From Verrucomicrobiota bacterium (GTDB lineage: Bacteria > Verrucomicrobiota > Verrucomicrobiia > Opitutales > Opitutaceae): a stretch of DNA of 64,000 nucleotides. Positions 8,104 to 16,147 of this stretch are shown piece by piece. The stretch lies in the NCBI GenBank assembly GCA_028293565.1, contig JAQGON010000111.1, forward strand, positions 1 to 64,000, in the 5' to 3' direction. The position numbers and the translations under genes are program-made. The first letter of the stretch is position 1, and each line of letters begins with the position of its first letter. The notes under the pieces were generated by a model. The model saw only the letters and a program-made list of their open reading frames with translations, was not told the DNA's origin and made no database searches.

Positions 8104-9333
8104 ATGAATCCCGTTCGCGAAGGCATGGGCCAGGGATTTCGCGAGATCCGCGCCACTCCCTTCCGCGCGGCGCTCACGATCCTCGCCGTCGCGGCGGGAG
8201 TCGCCGCACTCGTGGCGATGCTCGGCGTGCTCGAATCGATGCTCGGCACGATGAAGACGTACAACACCGCGCGCGGCGGGCTGACCAAGATTGCGGTCAT
8301 CGACCAGGCGATCCCGGCCGCGCAGGCGCACCTCAAATTTCTTTCGCCGGGCCGCTCGCTGCGCGACGCCGAAGCCCTCCGCCGCAACGCGACGCTCATC
8401 CGCCATGTCTCGCCCGAGGTCGATCTCAGCTGGCAGCCGGTCGCGCATGGCGCGGATGCGGACTGGGCGATGATCCACGGATCCACCGCCGCCGCGGGCG
8501 CGCTCTACGATCTCGAGCTCGCCCAGGGCCGGTTCCTCAGCGATCTCGACTGCGCTCAATTCTCGTCGGTCTGCGTCCTCGGCGCCGAAGTCGCCCTGCA
8601 GGTCCTGCCGCCCGGCCAGCCCGTGCTCGGCGAGAGATTCCGGATCGGCTCGCAGGCGTTCATCGTGGTGGGCGTGCTGCGTCGCTATGAATCGCGGCAG
8701 GCCGGGCGCAACGCCCTGTGGCGGCGCAACTGGACCGTCTGGATCCCCCTGACCACGGCGCAGAAACGGTTCACGGGCTCGCGGCATGTCGATACGCTCG
8801 AAATGCAGGTCGCGGATCTCGCCCAGCTGATCCCGGCGATGGACGAGGTGGAGGGGATCGTGCGGCCGATGCACCGGTGGGTGCGCGATTTCAAGGTCGA
8901 GAACCAGCTCGCGATCCTGCAGGACTTCGGGCGCCAGCAGCAGCGGCTGCGCGCCTCGCTCGGCGGGGTCGCCGCGCTTTCGCTCGTGATCGGCGGGATC
9001 GGCGTCATGAGCGTCATGCTGGCCGGGGTGAACGACCGCATCCGGGAAATCGGCGTGCGCAAGGCGCTCGGCGCGCAGCAGTCGGACATCTTTCTCCAGT
9101 TCCTGTTCGAAGCCGTGGGCGTCAGCCTGCTGGGCGGTCTCGCCGGAGTGGTGGGCGGCGTCGGCCTGATTCGTCTCCTCGCGCGCCTGATGGTCGAGCA
9201 ACCGCCGGTGCTGGTTCCGAGCGCGCTCTGTCTCGGCGCCGCCGCCAGCATCGCGACCGGCCTGCTCGCCGGGATTTATCCTGCGCTGCGCGCCGCGGCG
9301 CTCGATCCGATCGACGCGCTGCGCACCGAATAG
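8104..9333 (+). CDS. MacB-like FtsX-type ABC permease (first of two)
   Basis: A 409-residue permease: one N-terminal membrane segment (about residues 20-45, ALTILAVAAGVAALVAMLGV), a large periplasmic MacB_PCD domain (about 50-270), and three C-terminal membrane helices of the FtsX core, starting with RASLGGVAALSLVIGGIGVMSVM and ending GIYPALRAAALDPIDALR. The cytoplasmic coupling motif IREIGVRKALGAQQSDI is present. It should act with the upstream ATPase and the second permease, perhaps as a heterodimer. No fusion or truncation. The substrate is unknown; MacB-type pumps export peptides, macrolides or lipoprotein-like molecules. Confidence 0.92.
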   Translation: MNPVREGMGQGFREIRATPFRAALTILAVAAGVAALVAMLGVLESMLGTMKTYNTARGGLTKIAVIDQAIPAAQAHLKFLSPGRSLRDAEALRRNATLIRHVSPEVDLSWQPVAHGADADWAMIHGSTAAAGALYDLELAQGRFLSDLDCAQFSSVCVLGAEVALQVLPPGQPVLGERFRIGSQAFIVVGVLRRYESRQAGRNALWRRNWTVWIPLTTAQKRFTGSRHVDTLEMQVADLAQLIPAMDEVEGIVRPMHRWVRDFKVENQLAILQDFGRQQQRLRASLGGVAALSLVIGGIGVMSVMLAGVNDRIREIGVRKALGAQQSDIFLQFLFEAVGVSLLGGLAGVVGGVGLIRLLARLMVEQPPVLVPSALCLGAAASIATGLLAGIYPALRAAALDPIDALRTE

Positions 9334-9341
9334 GATCTACC

Positions 9342-10586
9342 ATGCTTTTTCTCACCGGCATGCGCGACGGCGTCCGCGAGATCCTCGCCCACCCGGTGCG
9401 CTCGCTCCTCACCCTGTTCGGCCTGATCTGCGGCGTGGCCTCGCTCATCGCGATGATCGGGATGGTGCACGGCATGCTCGCGGGCTGGCGGGCGTTTCTC
9501 TACGAAACCGGGGGGCTGGAAAAAGTCGGCAGCGTCGCATCGCGTCCGCCGGCCTACCAGAAGCATCTCGCCGGAATCTCGCCGGGGCGCACCGCCCGCG
9601 ACGCGGAGGGCATCTGGCGCAACGTCCCGGGCGTGACGCATATTTCGCCCGAGTTTGCGATCGACGAATACGGCGGCACCGAGGTGAAGCGCAAGGGGCG
9701 CCGTTCGCCCGACAACCTGGTCTACGGCGTCGTTCCGGATGTGATCGTGATCAACCGCTACGAGATGGAGCGCGGGCGGTTCATCGCCTCGCTCGACGGG
9801 GAGCGCGGGCGCTGTGTCGCCGTCATCGGCGCGCAGGTCGCGAAGGACCTTTTCACCCCGGCGGAAGATCCCCTGGGCCAGACCATCGACGTGAAGGGCC
9901 AGCCCTACAGGGTCATCGGCGTCTTCCGGGAGGCGGTGTTCATGCAGGGCGGCCGCAACGTCGTCGCGTCGAAAAACCGCTCGGTCTGCCTCCCGCTGAA
10001 AACCGCGCTGCTGCGTTTCAACGGCGGGTCCGAGCGGCTGACATGGCTCAACTTTCGGGTCGGAGACGTCGAGCACCTCGACGAGGTGGTCGACGCGATC
10101 CAGAACACCCTGGTGATCCTGCACCGCGGCGTGCTCGACTTCAGCCTCGAGACCCAGGAAGAGCGCGCCACCGAATACCGTCGCACGGAGCGCAGCCTGA
10201 AGACCTCGATGGGCGGCGTCTCGGCGATCTCCCTCTTCGTCGGCGGCATCGTCATCACCAACATCATGCTCGCGTCGATCAAGGAGCGGATCCGCGAGAT
10301 CGGAGTGAGAAAGGCGCTGGGCGCGCGCCGGCGCGATATCTTCATGCAGCTGATGGCCGAGGCGCTCGCCATCGGCGCCGTGGGCGGCGCGCTCGGCGTT
10401 CTCGCCGGCATCGGGCTGGTCAATCTGCTCGTGTGGCTGCTGCCGGGCCAGCCACCGCCTTTGCTGGTGCCGTCGGCCATCGCCCTGGGATTCGGCGCGA
10501 GCCTGCTCACCGGCTTGATCGCGGGAGCCTACCCCGCGTTCACCGCTGCCCGCCTCGACCCGATCGGGGCGTTGCAGAACGAATAG
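9342..10586 (+). CDS. MacB-like FtsX-type ABC permease (second of two)
   Basis: A 414-residue protein when started at the ATG 8 bases after the preceding stop; the track ORF beginning at 8718 is an in-frame extension through the first permease. The architecture mirrors its neighbour: N-terminal helix SLLTLFGLICGVASLIAMIG, periplasmic domain, and the FtsX core with IREIGVRKALGARRRDI and closing YPAFTAARLDPIGALQNE. The two permeases are clearly paralogous, so they probably form a hetero-dimer with the single ATPase. The gene ends the operon and converges with the secreted protein on the other strand. Confidence 0.92.
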   Translation: MLFLTGMRDGVREILAHPVRSLLTLFGLICGVASLIAMIGMVHGMLAGWRAFLYETGGLEKVGSVASRPPAYQKHLAGISPGRTARDAEGIWRNVPGVTHISPEFAIDEYGGTEVKRKGRRSPDNLVYGVVPDVIVINRYEMERGRFIASLDGERGRCVAVIGAQVAKDLFTPAEDPLGQTIDVKGQPYRVIGVFREAVFMQGGRNVVASKNRSVCLPLKTALLRFNGGSERLTWLNFRVGDVEHLDEVVDAIQNTLVILHRGVLDFSLETQEERATEYRRTERSLKTSMGGVSAISLFVGGIVITNIMLASIKERIREIGVRKALGARRRDIFMQLMAEALAIGAVGGALGVLAGIGLVNLLVWLLPGQPPPLLVPSAIALGFGASLLTGLIAGAYPAFTAARLDPIGALQNE

Positions 10587-10627
10587 CGTCCTCTGCCCGT
10601 CGAACCGGGCGGTCGCCGGACGCGTGG

Positions 10628-11455
10628 CTATTTGCCGGACTTCGGGGGCTCGACCACCGTGGGCGTGCCGACGTTGACGTGACCTTCCGGGAGGGAGCTC
10701 GAGACGGTCAGCTCCTCCTTGTCGATCACCCGGTCGAAATACACCGCGCCCGCGGCCAGCATCTTTTCCATCTGCGCGTTCAGATCCTGGTCGGCGTCGT
10801 CCGTGTTGATCGTCGTGTGCCAGAGCTGCTTGGGCTTCGTCCGCTTTTCTCCCTCTTTCCTGGGCCCGCGATACTCCCACGCCGTCACATTGATGATGAG
10901 CTTCTCGCCGTCGGCGCGCTGCTGTTTCTCCTCGTAGCCCGGCTCCAGGTGCCGCATCGCGTCCTTGGGGATGCCGACGATGGTCACGGTCCGGCCGCCC
11001 ATGGCCCCGATGCCGTCGATGCCCGGCGCGTCGGTTTCGATCATGCCGTCGTCGGTGTAGGGATTTTTCAGCCACCCGCGTCCATAAAGCACCGTGACCA
11101 GGATCTCCGGGTTGGTGCCCGCCGCCGCCTCGCGAAAACCGTGCGCGGCCAGAACGCGGTTGAGGTTCTTGAGCAGCGCAAATTCGTTGACCGGCCGCAC
11201 GAGCTTGTTCTCGGGGTTGTCGATCTGTTCGATCGAGATGACCGTGTAGACCTTCCCATGTTCGCGGAGGGCCTCCTTGCCCAGGCCCTTGAAGGCCCGC
11301 TCCACCTCGGAACGCACGTTGATCTGATACTCCGGCTCGTCCGCTCGCGCGCGCAGCAGGGTCAGGCCGACGACGACCGCCAGCGCGAGCATGCGGACGG
11401 CCGGGACGAAGAACCCGGGCGCGGGAGGGCAGGAAGGAGCGGCTTTGGGGGTCAT
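10628..11455 (-). CDS. secreted protein of unknown function
   Basis: A 275-residue protein with an N-terminal signal sequence (MLALAVVVGLTLLRARA near residues 22-38; translation could also begin at that Met). The mature part has a segment LNRVLAAHGFREAAAGTNPEILVTVLYG that recalls the DUF4136 type of periplasmic proteins, in which a subunit-like alpha/beta fold carries 'G...A..PDILV', but the rest does not clearly match. It is rich in charged residues and ends in a proline-rich tail. It is alone on its strand and converges with the efflux operon. Function unknown; the coding call rests on its length, its signal peptide and the lack of a better frame. Confidence 0.75.
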   Translation of the reverse strand: MTPKAAPSCPPAPGFFVPAVRMLALAVVVGLTLLRARADEPEYQINVRSEVERAFKGLGKEALREHGKVYTVISIEQIDNPENKLVRPVNEFALLKNLNRVLAAHGFREAAAGTNPEILVTVLYGRGWLKNPYTDDGMIETDAPGIDGIGAMGGRTVTIVGIPKDAMRHLEPGYEEKQQRADGEKLIINVTAWEYRGPRKEGEKRTKPKQLWHTTINTDDADQDLNAQMEKMLAAGAVYFDRVIDKEELTVSSSLPEGHVNVGTPTVVEPPKSGK

Positions 11456-11607
11456 GACAACGAGACGCGCGGACGAATGAATTCAGTTATCAGGAGTTTT
11501 GGATTTTCCGAAAAATCGGGAAAGGCCGCTTTCGCGTGGCGGGCTCATCCATTCGACAATCGCTCCGCGACCCTGTCAATGGGCGGCCGCGGCCGGCTCC
11601 CGGGCTT

Positions 11608-13452
11608 TCATTTCTCCGCAGCAGCCCGGCGCTCGTAGAATTCCTTCAGCACGAAAAACGCCTCCTTCTTCCGGCCGTCGCTGCTGATCAGGCCCTTCCG
11701 GTTCCAGCCGTCCTGCACCTTCGGGAGCACCCGTCGCGGCGAGCGAAAATCACAGAGGATCCATGGCGTCGTCCCGCGCCACTGCGGGATTTTTTCCAGC
11801 ATGGCGAGGGTCCGCCGGTAAACGTCGACCTGAAACTCCTCGCTGAAGCGGGTCAGCGCATCGGCGTGAAAACCCTGCAGGGCGTCGGCGCCAAATTCGC
11901 TGACGACCACCGGTTTCCCGTAGCCGAACGACCAGGTGATCTCCGGCAGCTTCGCGGGCAGTCCGTCGTACCAGCCGATGTACTCATTGAAACTGAGCAG
12001 GTCGCAGGCCTCGCCAAAGGGGTCGTCGACGATCCGCAGGCTGGGCCGCGCCGGATCCCCGCGCACCTGCATCGCCGCCGCCACGAGGCGCGCGGGATCG
12101 AGCGAGCGCGCCGTGGCGACGAGGGTCTTGAGAAATCGCGTGCGCGCCTCACTCACCGGCGTCTCGTTGGCGACCGACCAGACAATCACACTCGCGCGGT
12201 TGCGGTCGCGAACGATCAGGTCCGTGAGCTGCGCCTGCGCATTCTGCAGCGTCGCGGGATTTTCCCACTGGATCGTCCAGTAAACCGGCACCTCCTCCCA
12301 GAGCAGGAGGCCCAGTTCGTCGGCCACGCGGGCCATGTGCTCGCTGTGGGGATAATGCGCCAGCCGGACGAAATTCGCGTGGAGCTCGCGGGCCCACCCG
12401 AGCAGCAGGCGGGCGTCGGCCAGCGAGTGGGCGCGGCGCCCCTCCAGCGGATTTTCCTCATGGAGCGAAATGCCGCGCAGGAAGATGGGCCGGCCATTGA
12501 GGAGAATGTCGGAGCCGCGCACCTCGATCGTGCGGAATCCAATCCGGTCGCGGATGCGGTCCGCCGAAGTCGCGAGCGTCACCGCATAGAGGCGCGGAGT
12601 TTCGGGCGACCAACGCTCCAGGTGCGGCGCCGCGATTTCGAAATGCGCCGCGCCGGAGTCGTCGGTGTCCGCCTCCGCGGCGACGCCCGCGCCTTCGATT
12701 GTGACCACCACATGCTGGCGGGGCTCGGCGCCGTCCAGCTGCACGCTCGCCTCGATCCGGTCGGGGGAGCCCTGCTTCAGCTGCACGCGATAGTCCCGGA
12801 CAAAGGTCCCCGGGGTTTCGACCAGGCGCACGTCCCGGGTCAGGCCGCCATAGTTCCACCAGTCGGTGTTCACCGTCGGCACCGCGTCGAGGTGGCGCTG
12901 GTTGTCGACGCGGACGACGAGGAAGTTGCCCGTCTCCTTCACGCGTCCCGTCACCTCGAACTCGAACGGCGTGAAGCCGCCGATGTGGCGGCCGAGTTTC
13001 TCTCCGTTCAGATAAACGTCGGCCTGATAGTTCGCCGCGCCAAAATAGAGGAAGAGGCGCCGGCCCGGCGCGGCCGGCCGGTAATCGAACCGGCGCCGAT
13101 ACCAGACTGTGCCTTCATAATAGAAAAGCCGCTCGGCTTGGGAATTCCAGTCGCCCGGGACCTGGAGGGTGGGACTCTCGTCGAAATTGTACTCGACGAG
13201 CTCGGACTTGTCGGCGGCGTGCCGGTCGAGAAAATATCCGCCCGCGGGCTTCGCCGACGCATCGAAGGCCTGCCGGCGGTAGTCGTAGTAACCGGTTTCG
13301 TAGGGATCGACGATCACATGCCACGGTCCGTTCAAATCCAAGCCGGGACGCCCGTAGACATTCTGCAGCGCGGGAGCCCCAAGCGTCGACAGCGCGCCGC
13401 CGAAAATCAGGCCCAGGAACACCAGCGGGCCAAGGAATCCGCGCGCAATCAT
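11608..13452 (-). CDS. secreted GH2 glycoside hydrolase (beta-glucuronidase/galactosidase type)
   Basis: A protein of 614 residues from the internal ATG, which gives a clean signal peptide (MIARGFLGPLVFLGLIFGGA). It shows the full GH2 plan: sugar-binding jelly roll (WYRRRFDY near 150, VYLNGEKLGRHIGGFTPFEFE), an Ig-like middle domain, and the TIM barrel with RGISLHEENP, NFVRLAHYPHSEHMARVADELGLLLWEEVPVYW, the acid/base motif VWSVANET (general acid Glu in NET) and a nucleophile candidate in VVSEFGADAL. A tryptophan-containing close, TPWILCDFRSP, is as in beta-glucuronidases. It removes terminal beta-linked sugars in the periplasm or outside. The longer ORF start would place about 59 unlikely residues before the signal. 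Confidence 0.93.
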   Translation of the reverse strand: MIARGFLGPLVFLGLIFGGALSTLGAPALQNVYGRPGLDLNGPWHVIVDPYETGYYDYRRQAFDASAKPAGGYFLDRHAADKSELVEYNFDESPTLQVPGDWNSQAERLFYYEGTVWYRRRFDYRPAAPGRRLFLYFGAANYQADVYLNGEKLGRHIGGFTPFEFEVTGRVKETGNFLVVRVDNQRHLDAVPTVNTDWWNYGGLTRDVRLVETPGTFVRDYRVQLKQGSPDRIEASVQLDGAEPRQHVVVTIEGAGVAAEADTDDSGAAHFEIAAPHLERWSPETPRLYAVTLATSADRIRDRIGFRTIEVRGSDILLNGRPIFLRGISLHEENPLEGRRAHSLADARLLLGWARELHANFVRLAHYPHSEHMARVADELGLLLWEEVPVYWTIQWENPATLQNAQAQLTDLIVRDRNRASVIVWSVANETPVSEARTRFLKTLVATARSLDPARLVAAAMQVRGDPARPSLRIVDDPFGEACDLLSFNEYIGWYDGLPAKLPEITWSFGYGKPVVVSEFGADALQGFHADALTRFSEEFQVDVYRRTLAMLEKIPQWRGTTPWILCDFRSPRRVLPKVQDGWNRKGLISSDGRKKEAFFVLKEFYERRAAAEK

Positions 13453-13468
13453 GGCGGCGGCTGCCCCG

Positions 13469-13640
13469 TCAGCGGACGCGGGTGGTGACGAGCGACTGGT
13501 AGAAAGTCGCGCTGAACTTCGGGAAGAGAAGGAATTCATCATACGGAAAGTGCTGGGCGAACATGCGTGCGATGGTGCCTTCCTCCGGGTCCATGTTGCA
13601 ATACGTCGTGGCGGCACCCGTCCAGCCAAAGCGGCGCGGC
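13469..13640 (-). pseudogene. C-terminal remnant of a beta-lactamase-family serine hydrolase
   Basis: The minus-strand frame holds a fragment of about 57 residues, FGWTGAATTYCNMDPEEG followed by MFAQHFPYDEF. This is the well-known C-terminal part of class C-like serine hydrolases and esterases ('fGWgGaagT...DP.E...i.m.Q..P'). Nothing of the family, such as the SxxK or YxN motifs, precedes it: the same frame reaches a stop within about 30 codons upstream. It ends with an in-frame stop just upstream of the GH2 gene. It is therefore the tail of a gene whose front has been deleted or replaced. Confidence 0.75.
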
Positions 13641-13779
13641 CGATCCGGGCGAAGACGCGGGGGGTTCAAAGTCCCGGGCGCTTCGGAAGGGCCTCTTGAA
13701 GGGCATCACGCCGCGCGGCCCGGAGCGGGGATCGCTTGCCTGTTTCGCGGGGCGATCCACGCTGCGATTTCTTTTTCCG

Positions 13780-14514
13780 ATGTCCCTGCAGACCCTCCTC
13801 GACCGCTACAAAAATCATTACGCGACGATTGCCGGCCAGCATCAGCCGGATGACGCGGCGGCGTTGGCTGTCGGCGGCGAATTCTATACCGTCGGCGCGC
13901 TCGAATATTATGTGCTCAAGGCCCACGGGCTGAACGAGTCGATGCACGTCGTGGACGTGGGATGCGGCACCGGACGCCTGGCCGCACAGCTCGCGAGACG
14001 CGGTCACCCGCATTATTCGGGCTTCGATATCATGGAGTCGGCGGTTTCCTATGCGCGGAATCTCTGCCGGATGCCGGCATGGAAGTTCGGCGTCACCGAT
14101 GGCTTGAGCGTCGACGTCCCGACGGCGAGCGCGGACATGGCGTGTTTCTTTTCGGTCTTCACCCACATCACGCACGAGCACACCTTTCTCTACCTGAAGG
14201 AAGCCGGGCGCCTGCTGAAACCCGGCGGACTGGTGATTTTCACCTATCTGGAATTTGCGGTGCACTCGCACTGGGACGCGTTCGCGAAGGCCGTGAACAA
14301 TTTCGGCACGGACGCCGAGCCCGTGGTTTTTCTCGACCGCGCGGGCCTCACGCAGTTTGCGAACCGTCTCGATTTCGAGGTCCTCGCCCTGGTCGAAGGC
14401 GACAAGCCGACCTTCCCGATCGAGGAGGAGCTGACGCTCGGACCCTGCGTGGTGATGAAAGACCGGGGCCTCTTGGGCCAGTCGATCGGCATCCTGCGCA
14501 AACGCCCCGCCTAA
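13780..14514 (+). CDS. class I SAM-dependent methyltransferase
   Basis: A 244-residue protein from the ATG at MSLQTLLDRYKNHY. The track ORF that starts at 13567 is only an open extension running antisense to the serine-hydrolase remnant. Motif I of the Rossmann methyltransferase fold, VVDVGCGTGRLA, is near residue 60; an acidic residue at the end of beta 2 (GFDIME) and motif III-like LKPGGLVIFTYLEF fit. Such proteins transfer a methyl group from S-adenosylmethionine to a small molecule or sugar. The neighbours give no substrate. It is in the same direction as the small gene that follows at 14564 and may be co-transcribed with it. Confidence 0.88.
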   Translation: MSLQTLLDRYKNHYATIAGQHQPDDAAALAVGGEFYTVGALEYYVLKAHGLNESMHVVDVGCGTGRLAAQLARRGHPHYSGFDIMESAVSYARNLCRMPAWKFGVTDGLSVDVPTASADMACFFSVFTHITHEHTFLYLKEAGRLLKPGGLVIFTYLEFAVHSHWDAFAKAVNNFGTDAEPVVFLDRAGLTQFANRLDFEVLALVEGDKPTFPIEEELTLGPCVVMKDRGLLGQSIGILRKRPA

Positions 14515-14563
14515 TCCACCGCGTCTTCACGCGAATCGAATCCGGGCGGCAGCGACGACGACC

Positions 14564-15016
14564 ATGTTCCGAATCATTTCCCGGACTCCGGAGCAGAAGG
14601 CTGATCTCGAGTGGACTTGGGAAAGGTGTGATGAGGATTTTTTCGCGGCCGGAGCCTGCCATATTCTGGCGGGCACATTTTTGGAAATGCATCCGGCCGC
14701 GGGCCACCACGCCCTGATGCTTCAACCCGCGGAGGGCTTTCGCGGCGGTCATGTGGTCGCGACCGACGGCACGACCGTGTTCGATTGCCGGGGCTGGAGT
14801 CCCCTCGCGGTGTTTCTCCATCGCTACACCGAAGGTTGCCGCGCGATCTATCCCGGTTGGAACTGCACTCTCGTGAAAGTGGCAGCACCGCTCAGCTGGG
14901 CCTTTGCGCGGGAAACGAATTGCCGGCACGCGTCACAGTTTTTCCGCGACCCGATTCCTCGCGCGCAGGCTTTCATCCGGGGGTTTCCACCGCCCGCGCC
15001 GTCCGGCCCGGAATAG
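14564..15016 (+). CDS. conserved-looking protein of unknown function
   Basis: A 150-residue soluble protein without signal peptide or membrane helix. It begins MFRIISRTPEQKADLEWTWE and has several Cys and His residues (DEDFFAAGACHILAG, CRGWSPLAVFLHRY, GCRAIYPGWNCTLVK), but no motif I can name. The codon usage is like its neighbours, and the frame has no competing long ORF of plausible composition. Fifty bases separate it from the methyltransferase, and it converges with the LysR gene. Function not recognised. Confidence 0.65.
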   Translation: MFRIISRTPEQKADLEWTWERCDEDFFAAGACHILAGTFLEMHPAAGHHALMLQPAEGFRGGHVVATDGTTVFDCRGWSPLAVFLHRYTEGCRAIYPGWNCTLVKVAAPLSWAFARETNCRHASQFFRDPIPRAQAFIRGFPPPAPSGPE

Positions 15017-15043
15017 ATTCCGGTTTTTTTCCGAGCGGCGCTT

Positions 15044-15982
15044 TCAGATTCCGGACGCCGCCGGTTTCCGCGCGCAGATATTTTTCTGCCGGACGATCTC
15101 GCGGATCGTGCTGATGAAATTCAGGGCGACCAGCGACGTTGGGAGGTCGCACCAGACAGCCTCCAGATCGACGAACAGATCGGTGCCGCTGTCCTTCAGC
15201 GGCTTCATGACGAGGGTCCGATTCTGCGAGATCCCGCCGACCGTCGGGACAAGCGACACGCCCAGTCCGCTCTCGATCGCCGCGCGAAACGCTTCGGTCC
15301 CCTCGATCTGCCTGAGGTGCATCTTCAGGGACCGGTTTTTGAAGATCCGCCGCGTGATCGCCACGTGCAGGGACGCGGCCTCCTTCTTCAGCGAAAGACA
15401 GAGGATCGGCGCCTGCGCCAGATCGGCCAGCGCGACCCGCGCCGGGCGGGCCAGGGGATGACTTCGCAACATCGCCGCCCGGATCGGCGAGTGGGCGATT
15501 TCGACGTGTCCCATCCCGCTTGGCAGATATGCGGCTCCGGCGACGGTGAAGCCGACCTGAAGATTCCCCGACTCCACGGCTTCGATCTGCGAAACCAGCG
15601 ACATCTCCACCAGCGTCACTTCGACGTTGGGAAACTTCCGATGGAACGCCGTCAGGGTCGCAGGCATGAATCCCATCAGGAGCGGTTCGACGTACCCCAC
15701 CGCGAGGCGGCCGCGAAGCCCGTTGGCCGCATCCCGGGTCAGGGCCATCGCCCGCTGTGACTGCGACAAGATGTGGCGCGCTTCCGTCAGGAACGTGGCG
15801 CCTGCTTCCGTCAACCGGACCCCGCCCTGATTGCGGCTGAGCAACTGGACGCCAAGTTCGGACTCCAGGTCCCTCACCTGCCGGCTGAGCGCCGGCTGCG
15901 CGATGTGCAGGCGCTGGGAGGCCTTGCGGTAGCTGAGCTCGTCGGCGACCGCCACGAAGTACCGCATGTGCCTCAGCTCCAC
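15044..15982 (-). CDS. LysR-family transcriptional regulator
   Basis: A 312-residue protein with a GTG start. The start is chosen because it yields the canonical opening MELRHMRYFVAVADELSYRKASQRLHIAQPALSRQVRDLE, a winged helix-turn-helix typical of the LysR N-terminus. Residues from about 90 onwards form the periplasmic-binding-protein-like effector domain (LRGRLAVGYVEPLL). It is divergent from the hybrid kinase at 16148 with 165 bases between, where its own operator probably lies. The closest style is the branch that controls aromatic or small acid catabolism, but no adjacent target operon is obvious. Confidence 0.93.
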   Translation of the reverse strand: MELRHMRYFVAVADELSYRKASQRLHIAQPALSRQVRDLESELGVQLLSRNQGGVRLTEAGATFLTEARHILSQSQRAMALTRDAANGLRGRLAVGYVEPLLMGFMPATLTAFHRKFPNVEVTLVEMSLVSQIEAVESGNLQVGFTVAGAAYLPSGMGHVEIAHSPIRAAMLRSHPLARPARVALADLAQAPILCLSLKKEAASLHVAITRRIFKNRSLKMHLRQIEGTEAFRAAIESGLGVSLVPTVGGISQNRTLVMKPLKDSGTDLFVDLEAVWCDLPTSLVALNFISTIREIVRQKNICARKPAASGI

Positions 15983-16147
15983 GCGATGCTCTGATAATAA
16001 AAAGCGATCGCCGTAGGAAGAACAAAGTAATTTGGGGCGGACGGTCCTGTGCTACCTTGCCGCCGCTGTTCCCGCGACGGAGCCGCTGCACCGAAATCAA
16101 CCGCCAGGCCAAAAAACCGAAGTCCTCCCCCATGCCTTCCTGCTCAC

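Noticed and set aside
10595-10610. Small stem GCCCG/CGGGC after the efflux operon
   Set aside because: Only five base pairs and no T-run, too weak to call a terminator in GC-rich DNA.
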